NCBI GenBank assembly: GCA_937996795.1
Contig: CALKUH010000040.1
Location: 1 to 64,000 of the forward strand
Origin: an uncultured Verrucomicrobiota bacterium
GTDB taxonomy: Bacteria > Verrucomicrobiota > Kiritimatiellia > CAIVKH01
Length of the DNA stretch: 64,000 nucleotides
Direction of reading: 5' to 3'
The notes under the pieces are model-generated. The model worked only from the letters and a program-made list of their open reading frames with translations. It searched no databases and was not told where the DNA came from. Both the position numbers and the translations under genes were made by a program. Shown here in pieces: positions 49,263 to 58,349 of the stretch. How positions within the stretch are numbered: position 1 is the stretch's first letter; every line of letters begins with the position of its first letter.

Positions 49263-51151
49263 CAGGTCGTCCTTCCCGGTTCACACCATGCGCGATAGTT
49301 CTCAAAAAACACCAGCTGGGCAAACGCATTCCACATGCGAAAAATGCCGCCGCCACCCTGTTCCGCAAAAATCCACGTTCCGGCATCGCCGCGCAGGTGC
49401 GGCCACGGCGCAGCCTGCCACCGCTGAATCAGCGACCGGGCATAGTCGCCGCGACAACGCGACTCCCACGGCATGCAAAAGCCCATCTTCGGCCGTTCGA
49501 ATAGCGCGACGGGCACATGGCGCGCGAGCACATGGCGCAGCAGGCGTTTGCCACGGCCACCCGGATCAATTTTGTCCGCCAGCGACAGACGCGCGGCGAA
49601 CTCCATCACACGGAAGTCGAGCAAGGGCGACCGGCACTCCAACCCATTGGCCATGCTCATCAAATCCACCTTGCGCAACACGTCGTCCACCATCGTCGTC
49701 CGCAAATCACTGTACTGCATGCGATCGATCACGGGGCGTGGGCGCGCACGGCTCATCTGTTCCGCACGCCAGTCCCGCGCCCGCGCCTGCATCGCACGCG
49801 CGGCGGATGGATCGCGGTACATCCGCGCCAGATGACGCCGGCTGAACTGGTCCTGCATCGACAGGAATCCGCGCTCGACGCCACGCAGGCGCATGCGCCA
49901 CTCCCACACCTGGTCGCGCAGGCTGCGCTGCTGGCGGATCAGCGCGCGCTGCGCCGGCGGACCCCACAGGCGCAGGCCGCTGCGATAGAGGTCATACCCG
50001 GCAAACAACTCGTCGCCCCCGTCGCCGGTCAGCGCCACCTTCACGCCGTTGGCCCGTGCGCTTTGCGCGACCTGGAACGTCGGGATGAGCGAGGCGTCGC
50101 CCAGCGGCTGGTCGATGTGCCGCGCAATCCGCTCGAACAGCGCCTCGTTCCCCTCCGCCGCCGGCATCACCGTGAGGGGCAGGCCGAGGTAGTCGGCCAC
50201 CGCCCGCGCGTGCTGCGATTCATCAAACCCTTTTTCGTCGAACGAAATGCAGTACGTCCGCACCTCGCGCTGGAGCTTGCGCGCCGTCAGCGCGGCGACG
50301 AGCGAGGAATCGACGCCGCCCGAGAGGAACAGCCCGACGGGCACATCCGATACAAAACGCAGGCGGATCGCGTCCGCGAGCAACGCCTCCAGCTCGTCCG
50401 CCCACTCGTCGAGCGGGCGCGTCTCCGGCTCGATCCGCTCGAACGGATGCTCGTAGTAGGGCCGCACCGACAGCGACCCGTTCTTCCAGACGGCGACATG
50501 GCCCGCAGGCAGCATCCGGATCTGGCGGAACAGGGTCCGCTCGCGGAACGGCGTGCCGGACATGAGGGACTCCATCATCGCGAGCTCGTCCAGCTGCCCG
50601 GCGTCGATCAGTCCGGACGCGTAGAGCGCCTTCAGCTCCGAGGCGAAAAGCAGGCCCCCGTTCACCTCCGCGTAGTAGAGCGGCTTCTTGCCGACCCGGT
50701 CGCGCGCAAGCGTCAGCGTGCGGCGCCCGGCATCCCACAGGCCGAACGCAAACATGCCGTTCATCCGCCGCAGGGTTTCATCCATCCCGTACTCCTCGTA
50801 CAGGTGCAGGATCGTCTCCGTGTCGCAATGCGACCGGAACACATGCCCCTTCGCCTCCAGCTCCGCGCGGTAGTCGCCGAAGTTGTAGAATTCCCCGTTG
50901 TACGTGATCCAGCAGCGGCCGTCCTCGTTGGACATCGGCTGCGCGCCGGCTTCCGTCAAATCGATGATGCTCAGGCGACGATGCGCCAGCCCGGCGACGG
51001 CCGGGCCCTCGCCCGTCCACGCCCCGCCCTGCGCATCGAACAGGCGAAGCCCCACTCCGTCGGGGCCGCGATGCGCAAGCGTGTCACGCATCCGCTCCAG
51101 CGTCCGCGGCGCCCAGTCCTTCACACCGACAAATCCGGCAATGCCACACAT
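49262..51151 (-). CDS. asnB: Asparagine synthase-like glutamine amidotransferase (copy 2)
   Basis: A full-length 629-residue AsnB homologue with nucleophile Cys2 (MCGIAGFVG), RDTLAHRGPDG, YNGEFYNFGDYR, and the synthetase-domain loop FLSGGVDSS ending at residue 283; LTGDGGDELFAGYD is intact. It differs clearly from copy 1 at 32702, so the two probably have different acceptors. Copies within polysaccharide loci commonly amidate sugar carboxylates, which would suit a uronic-acid-containing glycan; a normal asparagine role cannot be excluded. It overlaps the methyltransferase by one base and starts six bases after the CapK-like gene's stop. Confidence 0.9.
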   Translation of the reverse strand: MCGIAGFVGVKDWAPRTLERMRDTLAHRGPDGVGLRLFDAQGGAWTGEGPAVAGLAHRRLSIIDLTEAGAQPMSNEDGRCWITYNGEFYNFGDYRAELEAKGHVFRSHCDTETILHLYEEYGMDETLRRMNGMFAFGLWDAGRRTLTLARDRVGKKPLYYAEVNGGLLFASELKALYASGLIDAGQLDELAMMESLMSGTPFRERTLFRQIRMLPAGHVAVWKNGSLSVRPYYEHPFERIEPETRPLDEWADELEALLADAIRLRFVSDVPVGLFLSGGVDSSLVAALTARKLQREVRTYCISFDEKGFDESQHARAVADYLGLPLTVMPAAEGNEALFERIARHIDQPLGDASLIPTFQVAQSARANGVKVALTGDGGDELFAGYDLYRSGLRLWGPPAQRALIRQQRSLRDQVWEWRMRLRGVERGFLSMQDQFSRRHLARMYRDPSAARAMQARARDWRAEQMSRARPRPVIDRMQYSDLRTTMVDDVLRKVDLMSMANGLECRSPLLDFRVMEFAARLSLADKIDPGGRGKRLLRHVLARHVPVALFERPKMGFCMPWESRCRGDYARSLIQRWQAAPWPHLRGDAGTWIFAEQGGGGIFRMWNAFAQLVFFENYRAWCEPGRTT

Positions 51152-51157
51152 GCGCGT

Positions 51158-52498
51158 TCAGCCCACCTTCGACACGGTAAATTTTCGTTTGCCCGAGGCC
51201 AGGACGGGGATGGCGTCCACGTACGCAATCTCCACCCGCGCGTCCGCGCCCACTTCCTCGTGGATGGCCGCGCGCCAGCCGGCCTCCACCTCCGGGGCCT
51301 CCCGCCCGTCCGCCACCAGCAGCAACCGATAGAGGTCGAGACTTTCCTGGACGAATTGAAACTCACGCACCCGGCGCGCCCCGTAGAGCAGATGGGTGAA
51401 ATACTCGCCGTGGATGAGGCGTCCGCCCCGCGTGCGCACCGTGTCCGATTCGCGCCCCACGATGGACGTCAGCCGCGCCGTGGTGCGACCGCAGGCACAC
51501 GGACGCGGCGGCATGCGCAACGCGAGGTCGCCGGTGTTGTAGCGGATGAAGGGCATCGCCCGGTTGTGAAGGTAAGTCACGATCAGCGGGCCGGGCACGC
51601 GCTCCGGGTCGGCGCTGTCGATTTCCACGATCATGTCGTGCGCATTGACGTGCAACCCTTCGTGCGCGCTGCACTCGGCGGCGATCGCGCCGAACTCCCG
51701 GTTGCCGTAGCGATTGAACACGGGCTTCCGGAACACGCGCTCAATGGTCTCGCGCGCCGTGCGCGTCAGGACCTCGGCCGAACAGACAATGCCGCGCGCG
51801 GGATACGACGGCGTCCACCCACATTTTTCGAGAAAGCGCGCATACACCTCCATCGAACCGGCGTAGGCGACGATGAGATGCGGCGCGAACCGGGTCATCG
51901 CGGCATGGAATTCGGCCATGCGGTCCTCGCCCATGTTGAAGGCGTTGAACCAGCGCCGGTTGTCGATCCACCAACGGAGTTGCGTCCGCGCGTGCTGCGC
52001 CGCGGACTTCACATCCTTGTCCGACCCCCACAACATCGCGATGCGCTCGCCATAGCGCCAGCCCGCGAGGGCGTCGGACCAATAGAGCGACGACTCGCGC
52101 GCGCGCTGCGTGGCGCGGTCCACGCGGAACCGCAGCGGCGTGCCGGAAGAACCGCCTGTGGCATCCATCAGGACCTCACCGGCGCTTTCGGCGTGAAAGT
52201 GCTCCGGCGCGCGCTGGAGGTCGGCGCGCTGGATGATCGGCAGGGAGGCGAGCATCGATCGGGCCGCCTCCGGTCGGATCTCACCCGCGCGCGCGAGATG
52301 TTCCCGGTAAAACGGCACGGCGCGCTGCGCGTGGTTCAACAGCGCGGCGAGGGCCGCATCTTGCGCGCTCTGGAGGGCGGCATCGTCCAGGCGATCCCCC
52401 CGTGATTTTTCCTGGAATGCGGCCAGCACGCGGCGGCGATGGGCATCGGCCCGATCCAACGCGGTGGTCGCCAGAAAAGCTGAGAGTGCGCGATGCAT
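51158..52498 (-). CDS. CapK/PaaK-like adenylate-forming enzyme
   Basis: The 446-residue protein belongs to the phenylacetate-CoA ligase-like group often called CapK in capsule loci. DATGGSSGTPLRF (112-124) is the nucleotide-binding loop, IVCSAEVLTRTARETIERVF and NRYGNREFGAIAAECSA are the next conserved stretches, and MPFIRYNTGDLAL carries the late aspartate; the C-terminal lysine-containing segment is SGKRKFTVSKVG. Four cysteines near residues 275-342 include CACGRTT. The substrate is unknown; members may activate an acid for attachment to the glycan. It is followed closely by asnB copy 2. Confidence 0.87.
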   Translation of the reverse strand: MHRALSAFLATTALDRADAHRRRVLAAFQEKSRGDRLDDAALQSAQDAALAALLNHAQRAVPFYREHLARAGEIRPEAARSMLASLPIIQRADLQRAPEHFHAESAGEVLMDATGGSSGTPLRFRVDRATQRARESSLYWSDALAGWRYGERIAMLWGSDKDVKSAAQHARTQLRWWIDNRRWFNAFNMGEDRMAEFHAAMTRFAPHLIVAYAGSMEVYARFLEKCGWTPSYPARGIVCSAEVLTRTARETIERVFRKPVFNRYGNREFGAIAAECSAHEGLHVNAHDMIVEIDSADPERVPGPLIVTYLHNRAMPFIRYNTGDLALRMPPRPCACGRTTARLTSIVGRESDTVRTRGGRLIHGEYFTHLLYGARRVREFQFVQESLDLYRLLLVADGREAPEVEAGWRAAIHEEVGADARVEIAYVDAIPVLASGKRKFTVSKVG

Positions 52499-52513
52499 GG
52501 TAGCCGTAGGAGT

Positions 52514-53728
52514 TTAGCTGGATCGCCCCATTCGTTCCAGCCAGGCGCGGGCGGCGTTTTTGATCGGGCGCGGAATCCACGTGCGCCACGTGGGCAGCAT
52601 CGCGCTGGGGATTTCGTAGTCGGACAGCAGGCGCACCGGCGCGCGGGTGTCCGGCGAGGCCAGCACCCGGCGAAAGCTGGCGGCGTAGTCGGCGGCCATG
52701 CGCGCGATCGTGAACCGCTCCAGCACGCGGCGGCGCGCCGCCTGCTGGACCTGCGCAAGGCGCGCGCGATCCTGAGCCAGCTCGCGTACGGCGCGCGCGA
52801 AGTCCATGCCGTCCCCCACCCGCGCCAACTGCCCGCAGCGCCCGTCGTCCACCAGCACGCGCAGCGAGCCGCGGATATCGGACACGACCGGCGCGCACGA
52901 GGCGGCCATCGCCTCCAACACGGCAAACCCGCAGCCCTCGAAACGGGACGGAAACACGAACACATCCGCGTCACGGTACTGGGCATTCATCCGCTCCAGC
53001 GGAAGCCCGCCCGCGAGCGTCACCCGGTCCATCACGCCCGCTTCCCGGAACCGGCGCTCCAGGGCGGCCGCGTCCGGCCCGTCGCCCGCCACCGTCAGAT
53101 GCACCTCCACGCCGTCCGCACGGAGGCGCTTCAGCATGACCGGCAGCAGGAAGACGCCCTTGTCGATGTCCCACAGGCGGCCCGCGTAGAGCAGACGGAC
53201 CGGGCCCGACGAAGACTTGTGTTCCAGCGTGTCGGGAAAGGGCGCGGGGTCCACGCCATGATACACGACCTCCACCTGCGCGGCGGGCACGCGGTAGGGG
53301 CCGGTGAGGTCGTCGCGGATGCGATCGCTCACCGCGTAGATCCGGTCCAGGTGCGGCGCGACGGCGCGCGCCGGGGCATACGCGCCGCGGGTCATCATCG
53401 GCACGCGCATCACGCAGCGGATCGCGCGCGGCAGGTACGCCGGCATATTCGACGAGAGCAGGTCCGCCGCGGGCAGCACCATCGCCAGGTCATAGGCCTC
53501 GCGCTGCAGGTGGGCAATCAACTGCCCGGTCGCTTCGGGCAGCGCGTCGGACAGGTCCATCGCCTCTACGCCATCCGCCCCCTCAAAGCGCGTGCCCTTG
53601 AGCCGTGAGGCGGGCAGCGGGGCCACACAGCGGAAGTCAATGCCGTGCGCGGCAAGCGCCGGGCGCAGCCGCTTGAAAAACGTGAACGTGCCGCCGAGTT
53701 GCGGCTCGCAGAAATAGGCGACCTTCAT
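52514..53728 (-). CDS. Family 4 glycosyltransferase
   Basis: A 404-residue GT4 with MKVAYFCEPQLGGTFTFFKR at the start, VRLLYAGRLWDIDKGVFLLP in the donor domain, VHLTVAGDGPDAAAL, and FPSRFEGCGFAVLEAMAASC with the family's acidic motif. The ATG at 53728 overlaps the stop of the upstream GT4 (ATGA); the extra 32 codons upstream in this frame lie inside that gene and were rejected. The two neighbouring GT4 genes are similar in architecture but clearly different in sequence. Confidence 0.9.
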   Translation of the reverse strand: MKVAYFCEPQLGGTFTFFKRLRPALAAHGIDFRCVAPLPASRLKGTRFEGADGVEAMDLSDALPEATGQLIAHLQREAYDLAMVLPAADLLSSNMPAYLPRAIRCVMRVPMMTRGAYAPARAVAPHLDRIYAVSDRIRDDLTGPYRVPAAQVEVVYHGVDPAPFPDTLEHKSSSGPVRLLYAGRLWDIDKGVFLLPVMLKRLRADGVEVHLTVAGDGPDAAALERRFREAGVMDRVTLAGGLPLERMNAQYRDADVFVFPSRFEGCGFAVLEAMAASCAPVVSDIRGSLRVLVDDGRCGQLARVGDGMDFARAVRELAQDRARLAQVQQAARRRVLERFTIARMAADYAASFRRVLASPDTRAPVRLLSDYEIPSAMLPTWRTWIPRPIKNAARAWLERMGRSS

Positions 53729-55020
53729 CGGGAGCCGGCCTCCCGCAAGATCTGGTAGTGCGCCAGCAGTTTCTCCGCGCTGCTGCGCCAGCCGTGCTCG
53801 CGCACCGCCTTCTCCCGGTTCCATGCGCCAATCGCGCGACGACGCGCATCATCGCCGGCAAGGGTCACGATAGCCCGCGCGAATGATGCGTGGTCGTTGC
53901 GCCCGACGATGAGTCCACCGGGCGCCTCGCGGATGCGCACGCCATCGCGGTCGTCCGCAAAACGGCCGGACGGCGGGTCGCGGTCACCGACCACCCACTG
54001 CTTCTCAATGGGAGGAAGCGTGTCGCCCACCAGACCGGGCACCCAGCCGCAATCAGTGGTGATGACCGGCAGCCCGCTGGACATGCCCTCAATCGCCGCA
54101 AAGCAGAAGGATTCGTAGTCGCTGGAAATCACCTTGAGGTCCGCGGCGGCATAGACCTGGGGCAGCGCGTCGAACCCGACTTCGCCCAGCAGCAGGATGC
54201 GGTCCCCCAGACCCGACGCGGCGATCTGCTCCCGGATGCGCGGCGCCAGCGGCCCGCTGCCGGCGAGGACCAGGCGCAAGGCGGGGCATTCCCGCGCCGC
54301 CTCGGAAAAGGCGCGGATGAGCATCGCGTGGTTCTTGAAATCCTGGAACCGCGCGACATACAGCAACACCTTCGCATCGTCCGGAATGCCGTGTTCGCGC
54401 CGGAAGCCGGAGCGCTGCGGCCGGAAGCGTTCCGTATCCACGCCATTCGGGATGTCCTGCGCCCGGTCCAGTCCGCCGGCGCGCAACTTGGCGAGACTCG
54501 TTCCGCTCGCAATGATGCCGTCGGCCATCGGGATGCCGCCCGCCGGGTCGTGGTAGTTGGGCGCCGTGAGGCGGACGACGAATTTCGGGATGGCGGATGG
54601 TGAATTCCGGATTGCGGATTTGCAGAAGACGACCACGTTGGGGAGCTCGCAAATTTGCACGATGTCGAACTGCGCGAGCCGGCGCAGTACCCACCGCGCG
54701 GCGAGCCATTCGAAGGCCTTAAAGTCGGCGACGCGCAGGCGCCAGCCCCCCTTGACCTTGTCCCACGGGAACCAGCCGAAATAGGGCGAGCGGAGAAAAA
54801 CGGTGTTGATCGCCCCGGGCGTGCTCCCCGGCCACCACGAGGCCGGCCCCAACTGGGCGCGGCCAAACAGCGGAATGCCGGTGAGGAACGTGACCTCGCA
54901 TCCGAGCTGGTTCAAGTTGCGGGCCATCTCCAGATCGAAGGTCTCGCCGCCGCCGCGCTCCATGGCGGCCATGCGGTTGATGAAGAGGATGCGCAGCGGC
55001 GGCTGGGCGGCAGCGCTCAT
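53725..55020 (-). CDS. Family 4 glycosyltransferase with in-frame short-repeat insertion
   Basis: The 431-residue enzyme has RILFINRMAAMERGGGETFD at the acceptor side, VLLYVARFQDFKNHAMLIRA, RLVLAGSGPLAPRI and SSDYESFCFAAIEGMSSGLP, which carries the acidic donor-site motif. Residues 134-147 read KSAIRNSPSAIPKF and interrupt an otherwise normal strand region between NVVVF and VVRLTAPNYHDP; see the repeat entry. The gene overlaps both neighbours by four bases (ATGA) and follows a GT-C-like gene. Confidence 0.88.
   Translation of the reverse strand: MSAAAQPPLRILFINRMAAMERGGGETFDLEMARNLNQLGCEVTFLTGIPLFGRAQLGPASWWPGSTPGAINTVFLRSPYFGWFPWDKVKGGWRLRVADFKAFEWLAARWVLRRLAQFDIVQICELPNVVVFCKSAIRNSPSAIPKFVVRLTAPNYHDPAGGIPMADGIIASGTSLAKLRAGGLDRAQDIPNGVDTERFRPQRSGFRREHGIPDDAKVLLYVARFQDFKNHAMLIRAFSEAARECPALRLVLAGSGPLAPRIREQIAASGLGDRILLLGEVGFDALPQVYAAADLKVISSDYESFCFAAIEGMSSGLPVITTDCGWVPGLVGDTLPPIEKQWVVGDRDPPSGRFADDRDGVRIREAPGGLIVGRNDHASFARAIVTLAGDDARRRAIGAWNREKAVREHGWRSSAEKLLAHYQILREAGSR
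54580..54621 (-). repeat. Short AATCCG-type repeat inside a glycosyltransferase gene
   Basis: On the minus strand this 42-base stretch holds degenerate copies of the hexamer AATCCG and its variants (CAAATCCGCAATCCGGAATT, then ATCCGCCATCC). It translates to KSAIRNSPSAIPKF. Such AATCCGCAATCCG tracts are familiar from intergenic regions of several bacterial groups. Here the tract is in frame and leaves the gene open. Edges are approximate. Confidence 0.55.
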
Positions 55021-56585
55021 CGCGTCACCGCTGAGAGATCCACATGGTACACATCAGCTGTCGGCGTTTCGTGCGCGCGGGAGGGATCGAATCGCTCGTG
55101 CCAACGCCAGACCTCGCCATCGCGGCGCGCCCCATTCTCCACGTCGTGCAGGATGCGCACCCCGGGCGAACGCGTGCCGCTGATGTGTTCGACCATGCCG
55201 CGCGGGACGAATCCGCGGAAAAGCAGCGCGTTCCCATACTGCGCCCACGCCTGCTCGTGATCACTCGCGCGCGACAGCAGGCCGCGGGTTTGCCGGTCGC
55301 GGATGCCGGCGGTGTCGAAGACGATCGCGGACCGCGCGCTCCAGTCCGCGCGATGCGCCTCCAGGTGGCGATAGACCCTCTGGTTGAATTCGCCGGCCTG
55401 CCGGTATTGTTCCGTGGTGCCCTGGTTCGACGCGAGAGAGAGCCACATCGGCGCCATCAGCGCAAAGAACCACGTGGAGCCGGGACGCCGCGCGATGAGC
55501 GCGCCCAATCCGATCGAAATGCCGATGGCCGGCAGCACATTGAGCCGCGAGGCCGTGTAGGAAATCAACAGCGGCGCGACGCTGGCGGCGATCCACACCA
55601 CGACGAACGCGCCCACCTGAAGCAGTGTAAACGGCCGGACCGGCGGCGCGACGCGCTCTGCGCGCGCGGCGGCGCGACACGCGAGGCCCGCCAGCACGAC
55701 GAGCGCGGCGTTCGCCGCCAGCCAGCCGCGTCGCACCCAGGGATTTAATTGCATGAACCCGTCCCAGCCCGATAACACGCTCTGGATCAGGTGTTCGCCG
55801 ATCCACCAGTGCAGGAGCTGCCACGTGTTCCACGCGAGCGCGTAGGCCGACACGCCCGCCTGCATGTGCGGCGGGTAGTGCCAGGACTGGTTCGTGCCCA
55901 GCGCATCCGTGACGCGCCACACCCCGTACGCCAGCACCACCGCCGCAAACGGCGCGAGGCGCAGCGCCACGCGCAACCACGCGCCGCGCAGGGGCAGCAG
56001 CAACATCGCAAAGGCGGCGGGAATGAACACGCCCGCCTCATAGGAAAACAACGCCACGGCGTAGGCCGCCGCGGAGGCCACGAGCCACCCGACGCGACCG
56101 GTCCGGACATGGCGCACCCAGCACCACGCGCTGGCCGCATAGCCGACCAGCGCACAGGCCAGCTCGTTCACGATCTGGGTGGACCAGTGATACGTCTCGA
56201 CAAGGTTCGGCAGCAGCGCCAGCGCGAGCCCGCTCGCCAGCGCGGCCAGGCGGCTGCCCGTGAGCCCGAAGCAGAGCCCCATCGCCAGCCACACCAGCAG
56301 CGTGTTGCACACGATGGAGACCACGGTGAACGGAAGCAAATCGCCGCCCGTGGCGCGGAAGAAGGCATCCAGCACGGCCATGCTGACCGGTCGGTTCGGG
56401 TCCTGTAACCCGATCCGGACGGCCTCGGCCGTCGATGCATAACTCGCGCTGCGCGACAGGTTCGTCCAGTCGTCCGCCACCAGCACCGCCCACGGATGCG
56501 GCGCGAATCGCGAACAAAGCAGGAGGACGAACGCCACCAGCAAAGCGCCCCACCCCAGCCGGATGGATGGAGGGGACGCGGTCAC
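55017..56585 (-). CDS. Polytopic GT-C-like membrane protein, GTG start
   Basis: The 522-residue protein has about eleven hydrophobic helices in the first 390 residues and a soluble C-terminus of about 110 residues. The first long loop carries VLVADDWTNLSRSASY with an aspartate pair at 38-39, which is where GT-C enzymes hold the catalytic acid. LVETYHWSTQIVNELACAL is another conserved-looking loop. The start is GTG at 56585, overlapping the stop of the next gene downstream as GTGA; no suitable ATG is close. Assignment to a glycosyltransferase is by topology and the DD motif only. Confidence 0.65.
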   Translation of the reverse strand: MTASPPSIRLGWGALLVAFVLLLCSRFAPHPWAVLVADDWTNLSRSASYASTAEAVRIGLQDPNRPVSMAVLDAFFRATGGDLLPFTVVSIVCNTLLVWLAMGLCFGLTGSRLAALASGLALALLPNLVETYHWSTQIVNELACALVGYAASAWCWVRHVRTGRVGWLVASAAAYAVALFSYEAGVFIPAAFAMLLLPLRGAWLRVALRLAPFAAVVLAYGVWRVTDALGTNQSWHYPPHMQAGVSAYALAWNTWQLLHWWIGEHLIQSVLSGWDGFMQLNPWVRRGWLAANAALVVLAGLACRAAARAERVAPPVRPFTLLQVGAFVVVWIAASVAPLLISYTASRLNVLPAIGISIGLGALIARRPGSTWFFALMAPMWLSLASNQGTTEQYRQAGEFNQRVYRHLEAHRADWSARSAIVFDTAGIRDRQTRGLLSRASDHEQAWAQYGNALLFRGFVPRGMVEHISGTRSPGVRILHDVENGARRDGEVWRWHERFDPSRAHETPTADVYHVDLSAVTR

Positions 56586-57589
56586 GGGCGCTCCTCCAGG
56601 TCGAAGGTCTCATCGCCGCGCAGCGCCTTGAGGCTCACCCCTTCGCGCGCCAGCGAAAGCGCGCCCAGCCCCACATTCGCGAGCATGTTCAGCGCATGCG
56701 TGCCGATCGCATAGGCCAGCGCCGGTCCGTGATCAATTTTCCAGACGGACAATGCCAGCACCGCGAGGAAGTGATAGACGCCGATGTAGCCGGGCGACGA
56801 CGGGATCGCGGAACCCAGGTTGATGACCACCAGCACGAACAAGCCCGCAAACCAGGGCAGTTCCAACTTGAAGGCCATCAGCCACGCATAGGTGGCCAAT
56901 CCTGTTATCGCCCACACGCCCACGGACAGCAGGAAGACCGCGAGCAGCAAACGCGGGCGGCGGAACGGCTCAAGGCCGTGGCTGAATCGATCCACGATCG
57001 CCACCACGCGCGCGACCACGGGACCCGGCAGCAGCCGATTCAGGAGATTTTCGAGCAGACTCAAACGGCTCCGGTTCAACGCGAGCACCACCAACCCAAT
57101 GAGCAGCACCGCCGCGCCACCCGCCATCGTGGCCACGCCAGCGCGAATGGTCAGCGGGATTTCCATGACGGCCATCAACAGAAGCATGATCGAGAGCAAT
57201 GCCACGAGGTCCATCAAGCGCTCCAGCGCCATGGACCCGAGCGCCCGGCTGATGCCGATCCGGCGCTGGCGCCCGATCAGGGTCGCCCGGGCAAGATCGC
57301 CCAGCCGAAGCGGCAGGATCGTGTTCGCCAGATAGCCGATGGTGATGAAGGAGAAGGTGTCGCGCACCGTCACCGTCGGGGATGGCGTCAGAATCACCTT
57401 CCACCGGAGCGCAGCCACAACCCACGCCAACACCAGCAGCAGGGTGCCGCCGAGCATGCCCCATACGCTCGCGGAACTCCAACTGGCCGTCACCTCGGCC
57501 CACTGCACACGGCGGAAGGCGAGTGCAAGGAAGAGCAGGCTGATGCCCACTCCCATCCAGGTGCGGAAGGCATGATTCGGGCGGCTCAT
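56582..57589 (-). CDS. AglD/UPF0104-family membrane protein
   Basis: A 335-residue polytopic protein of the lysylphosphatidylglycerol-synthase-like transmembrane family (UPF0104). FSFITIGYLANTILPLRLGD followed by LARATLIGRQ and MALERLMDLVALL is the family pattern, and INLGSAIPSSPGYIGVYHFL is the C-terminal signature. About eight membrane helices are present. Archaeal AglD in this family is linked to protein glycosylation, and many bacterial copies lie beside DPM1-like glycosyltransferases, as here: a GT2 ends 31 bases upstream. A lipid-carrier flipping or transfer role is speculation. The ATG at 57589 was chosen; the upstream in-frame codons are intergenic. Confidence 0.85.
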   Translation of the reverse strand: MSRPNHAFRTWMGVGISLLFLALAFRRVQWAEVTASWSSASVWGMLGGTLLLVLAWVVAALRWKVILTPSPTVTVRDTFSFITIGYLANTILPLRLGDLARATLIGRQRRIGISRALGSMALERLMDLVALLSIMLLLMAVMEIPLTIRAGVATMAGGAAVLLIGLVVLALNRSRLSLLENLLNRLLPGPVVARVVAIVDRFSHGLEPFRRPRLLLAVFLLSVGVWAITGLATYAWLMAFKLELPWFAGLFVLVVINLGSAIPSSPGYIGVYHFLAVLALSVWKIDHGPALAYAIGTHALNMLANVGLGALSLAREGVSLKALRGDETFDLEERP

Positions 57590-57620
57590 GTGGAAATGCG
57601 AAGCGCGCGGCCCCGCCGGT

Positions 57621-58337
57621 TCACAACTGCAGGCGGAGCACAAACAACTGCCGGAGGTTCGACAGGATCGACTTCAGGTTGTTGACCTTCGACTCGCCGC
57701 TCATCCGTGCGCGCAGCCCGGTGGGCTCGTTCACGATGCGGTACTTTTTGCGCAGGAAACGCAGGATCAATTCCATCTGGATGATCCAGCCGCGGCCTGT
57801 CGAGGTCAGCTTCACCGTATCGACCAGCGGACGCCGGAACATCATGATGCCCTGGAATTCGGGAAAATGACCGAACATCACCCGCACCAGCATGCGCTCG
57901 CACCAGGAGAAGAAGCGCGCAAGCCATTTCCGGTTCTTTCCGTATTCCGGGATAAACCCGAGCACCATGTCCGCCTCATCGAAGCGGCGGACGAACTGGG
58001 GAATGATGCGGGCGTCAAACTGCCCGTCGGCCGGGAACAGCGTGGTCAGGTCCATGCGCCCGCAGGTGAAGCCGTTCCGATACACGGCGCCGAGCCCGAG
58101 GTTGACCGGATGATGCAACACGCGGACCGCGCGGTGTTCCGCCGCGAGCTGGTCCGCGATGTCCCCGCTGCCGTCGGTGCTTCCGTCATTAATGATGACG
58201 ATTTCATGCTCGTGATTCATTTCAACGAGCACGCCGAGGATCTCCTCGACGACGGCGCGCAGGCTTTTCGCCTCGTTGTAATTCATCACCGCGACCGTTA
58301 TGCTGGGCCGCCGGCTTGATGAGGAAGATTCCGTCAT
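57621..58337 (-). CDS. DPM1-like polyprenyl-phosphate glycosyltransferase (GT2)
   Basis: A 238-residue GT2 of the dolichol-phosphate-mannose-synthase type without membrane helices. ITVAVMNYNEAKSLRAVVEE, EIVIINDGSTDGSGD, HHPVNLGLGAVYRNGF and TTLFPADGQFDARIIPQFVR are the conserved segments; the last contains the metal-site PADGQ. Such proteins load a sugar onto a polyprenyl phosphate at the cytosolic face. Its neighbours, an UPF0104 membrane protein and a GT-C-like protein, form a plausible three-gene set for an outer-face transfer. It starts 12 bases after the SDR gene ends. Confidence 0.88.
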   Translation of the reverse strand: MTESSSSSRRPSITVAVMNYNEAKSLRAVVEEILGVLVEMNHEHEIVIINDGSTDGSGDIADQLAAEHRAVRVLHHPVNLGLGAVYRNGFTCGRMDLTTLFPADGQFDARIIPQFVRRFDEADMVLGFIPEYGKNRKWLARFFSWCERMLVRVMFGHFPEFQGIMMFRRPLVDTVKLTSTGRGWIIQMELILRFLRKKYRIVNEPTGLRARMSGESKVNNLKSILSNLRQLFVLRLQL

Positions 58338-58349
58338 ATCCAGTCCCGG

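Noticed and set aside
49517..52405. Plus-strand open frame of 962 codons
   Set aside because: It lies opposite asnB copy 2 and the CapK-like gene, both with intact catalytic motifs. Its composition (Arg, His, Gln, Ala) and lack of domains mark it as a shadow.
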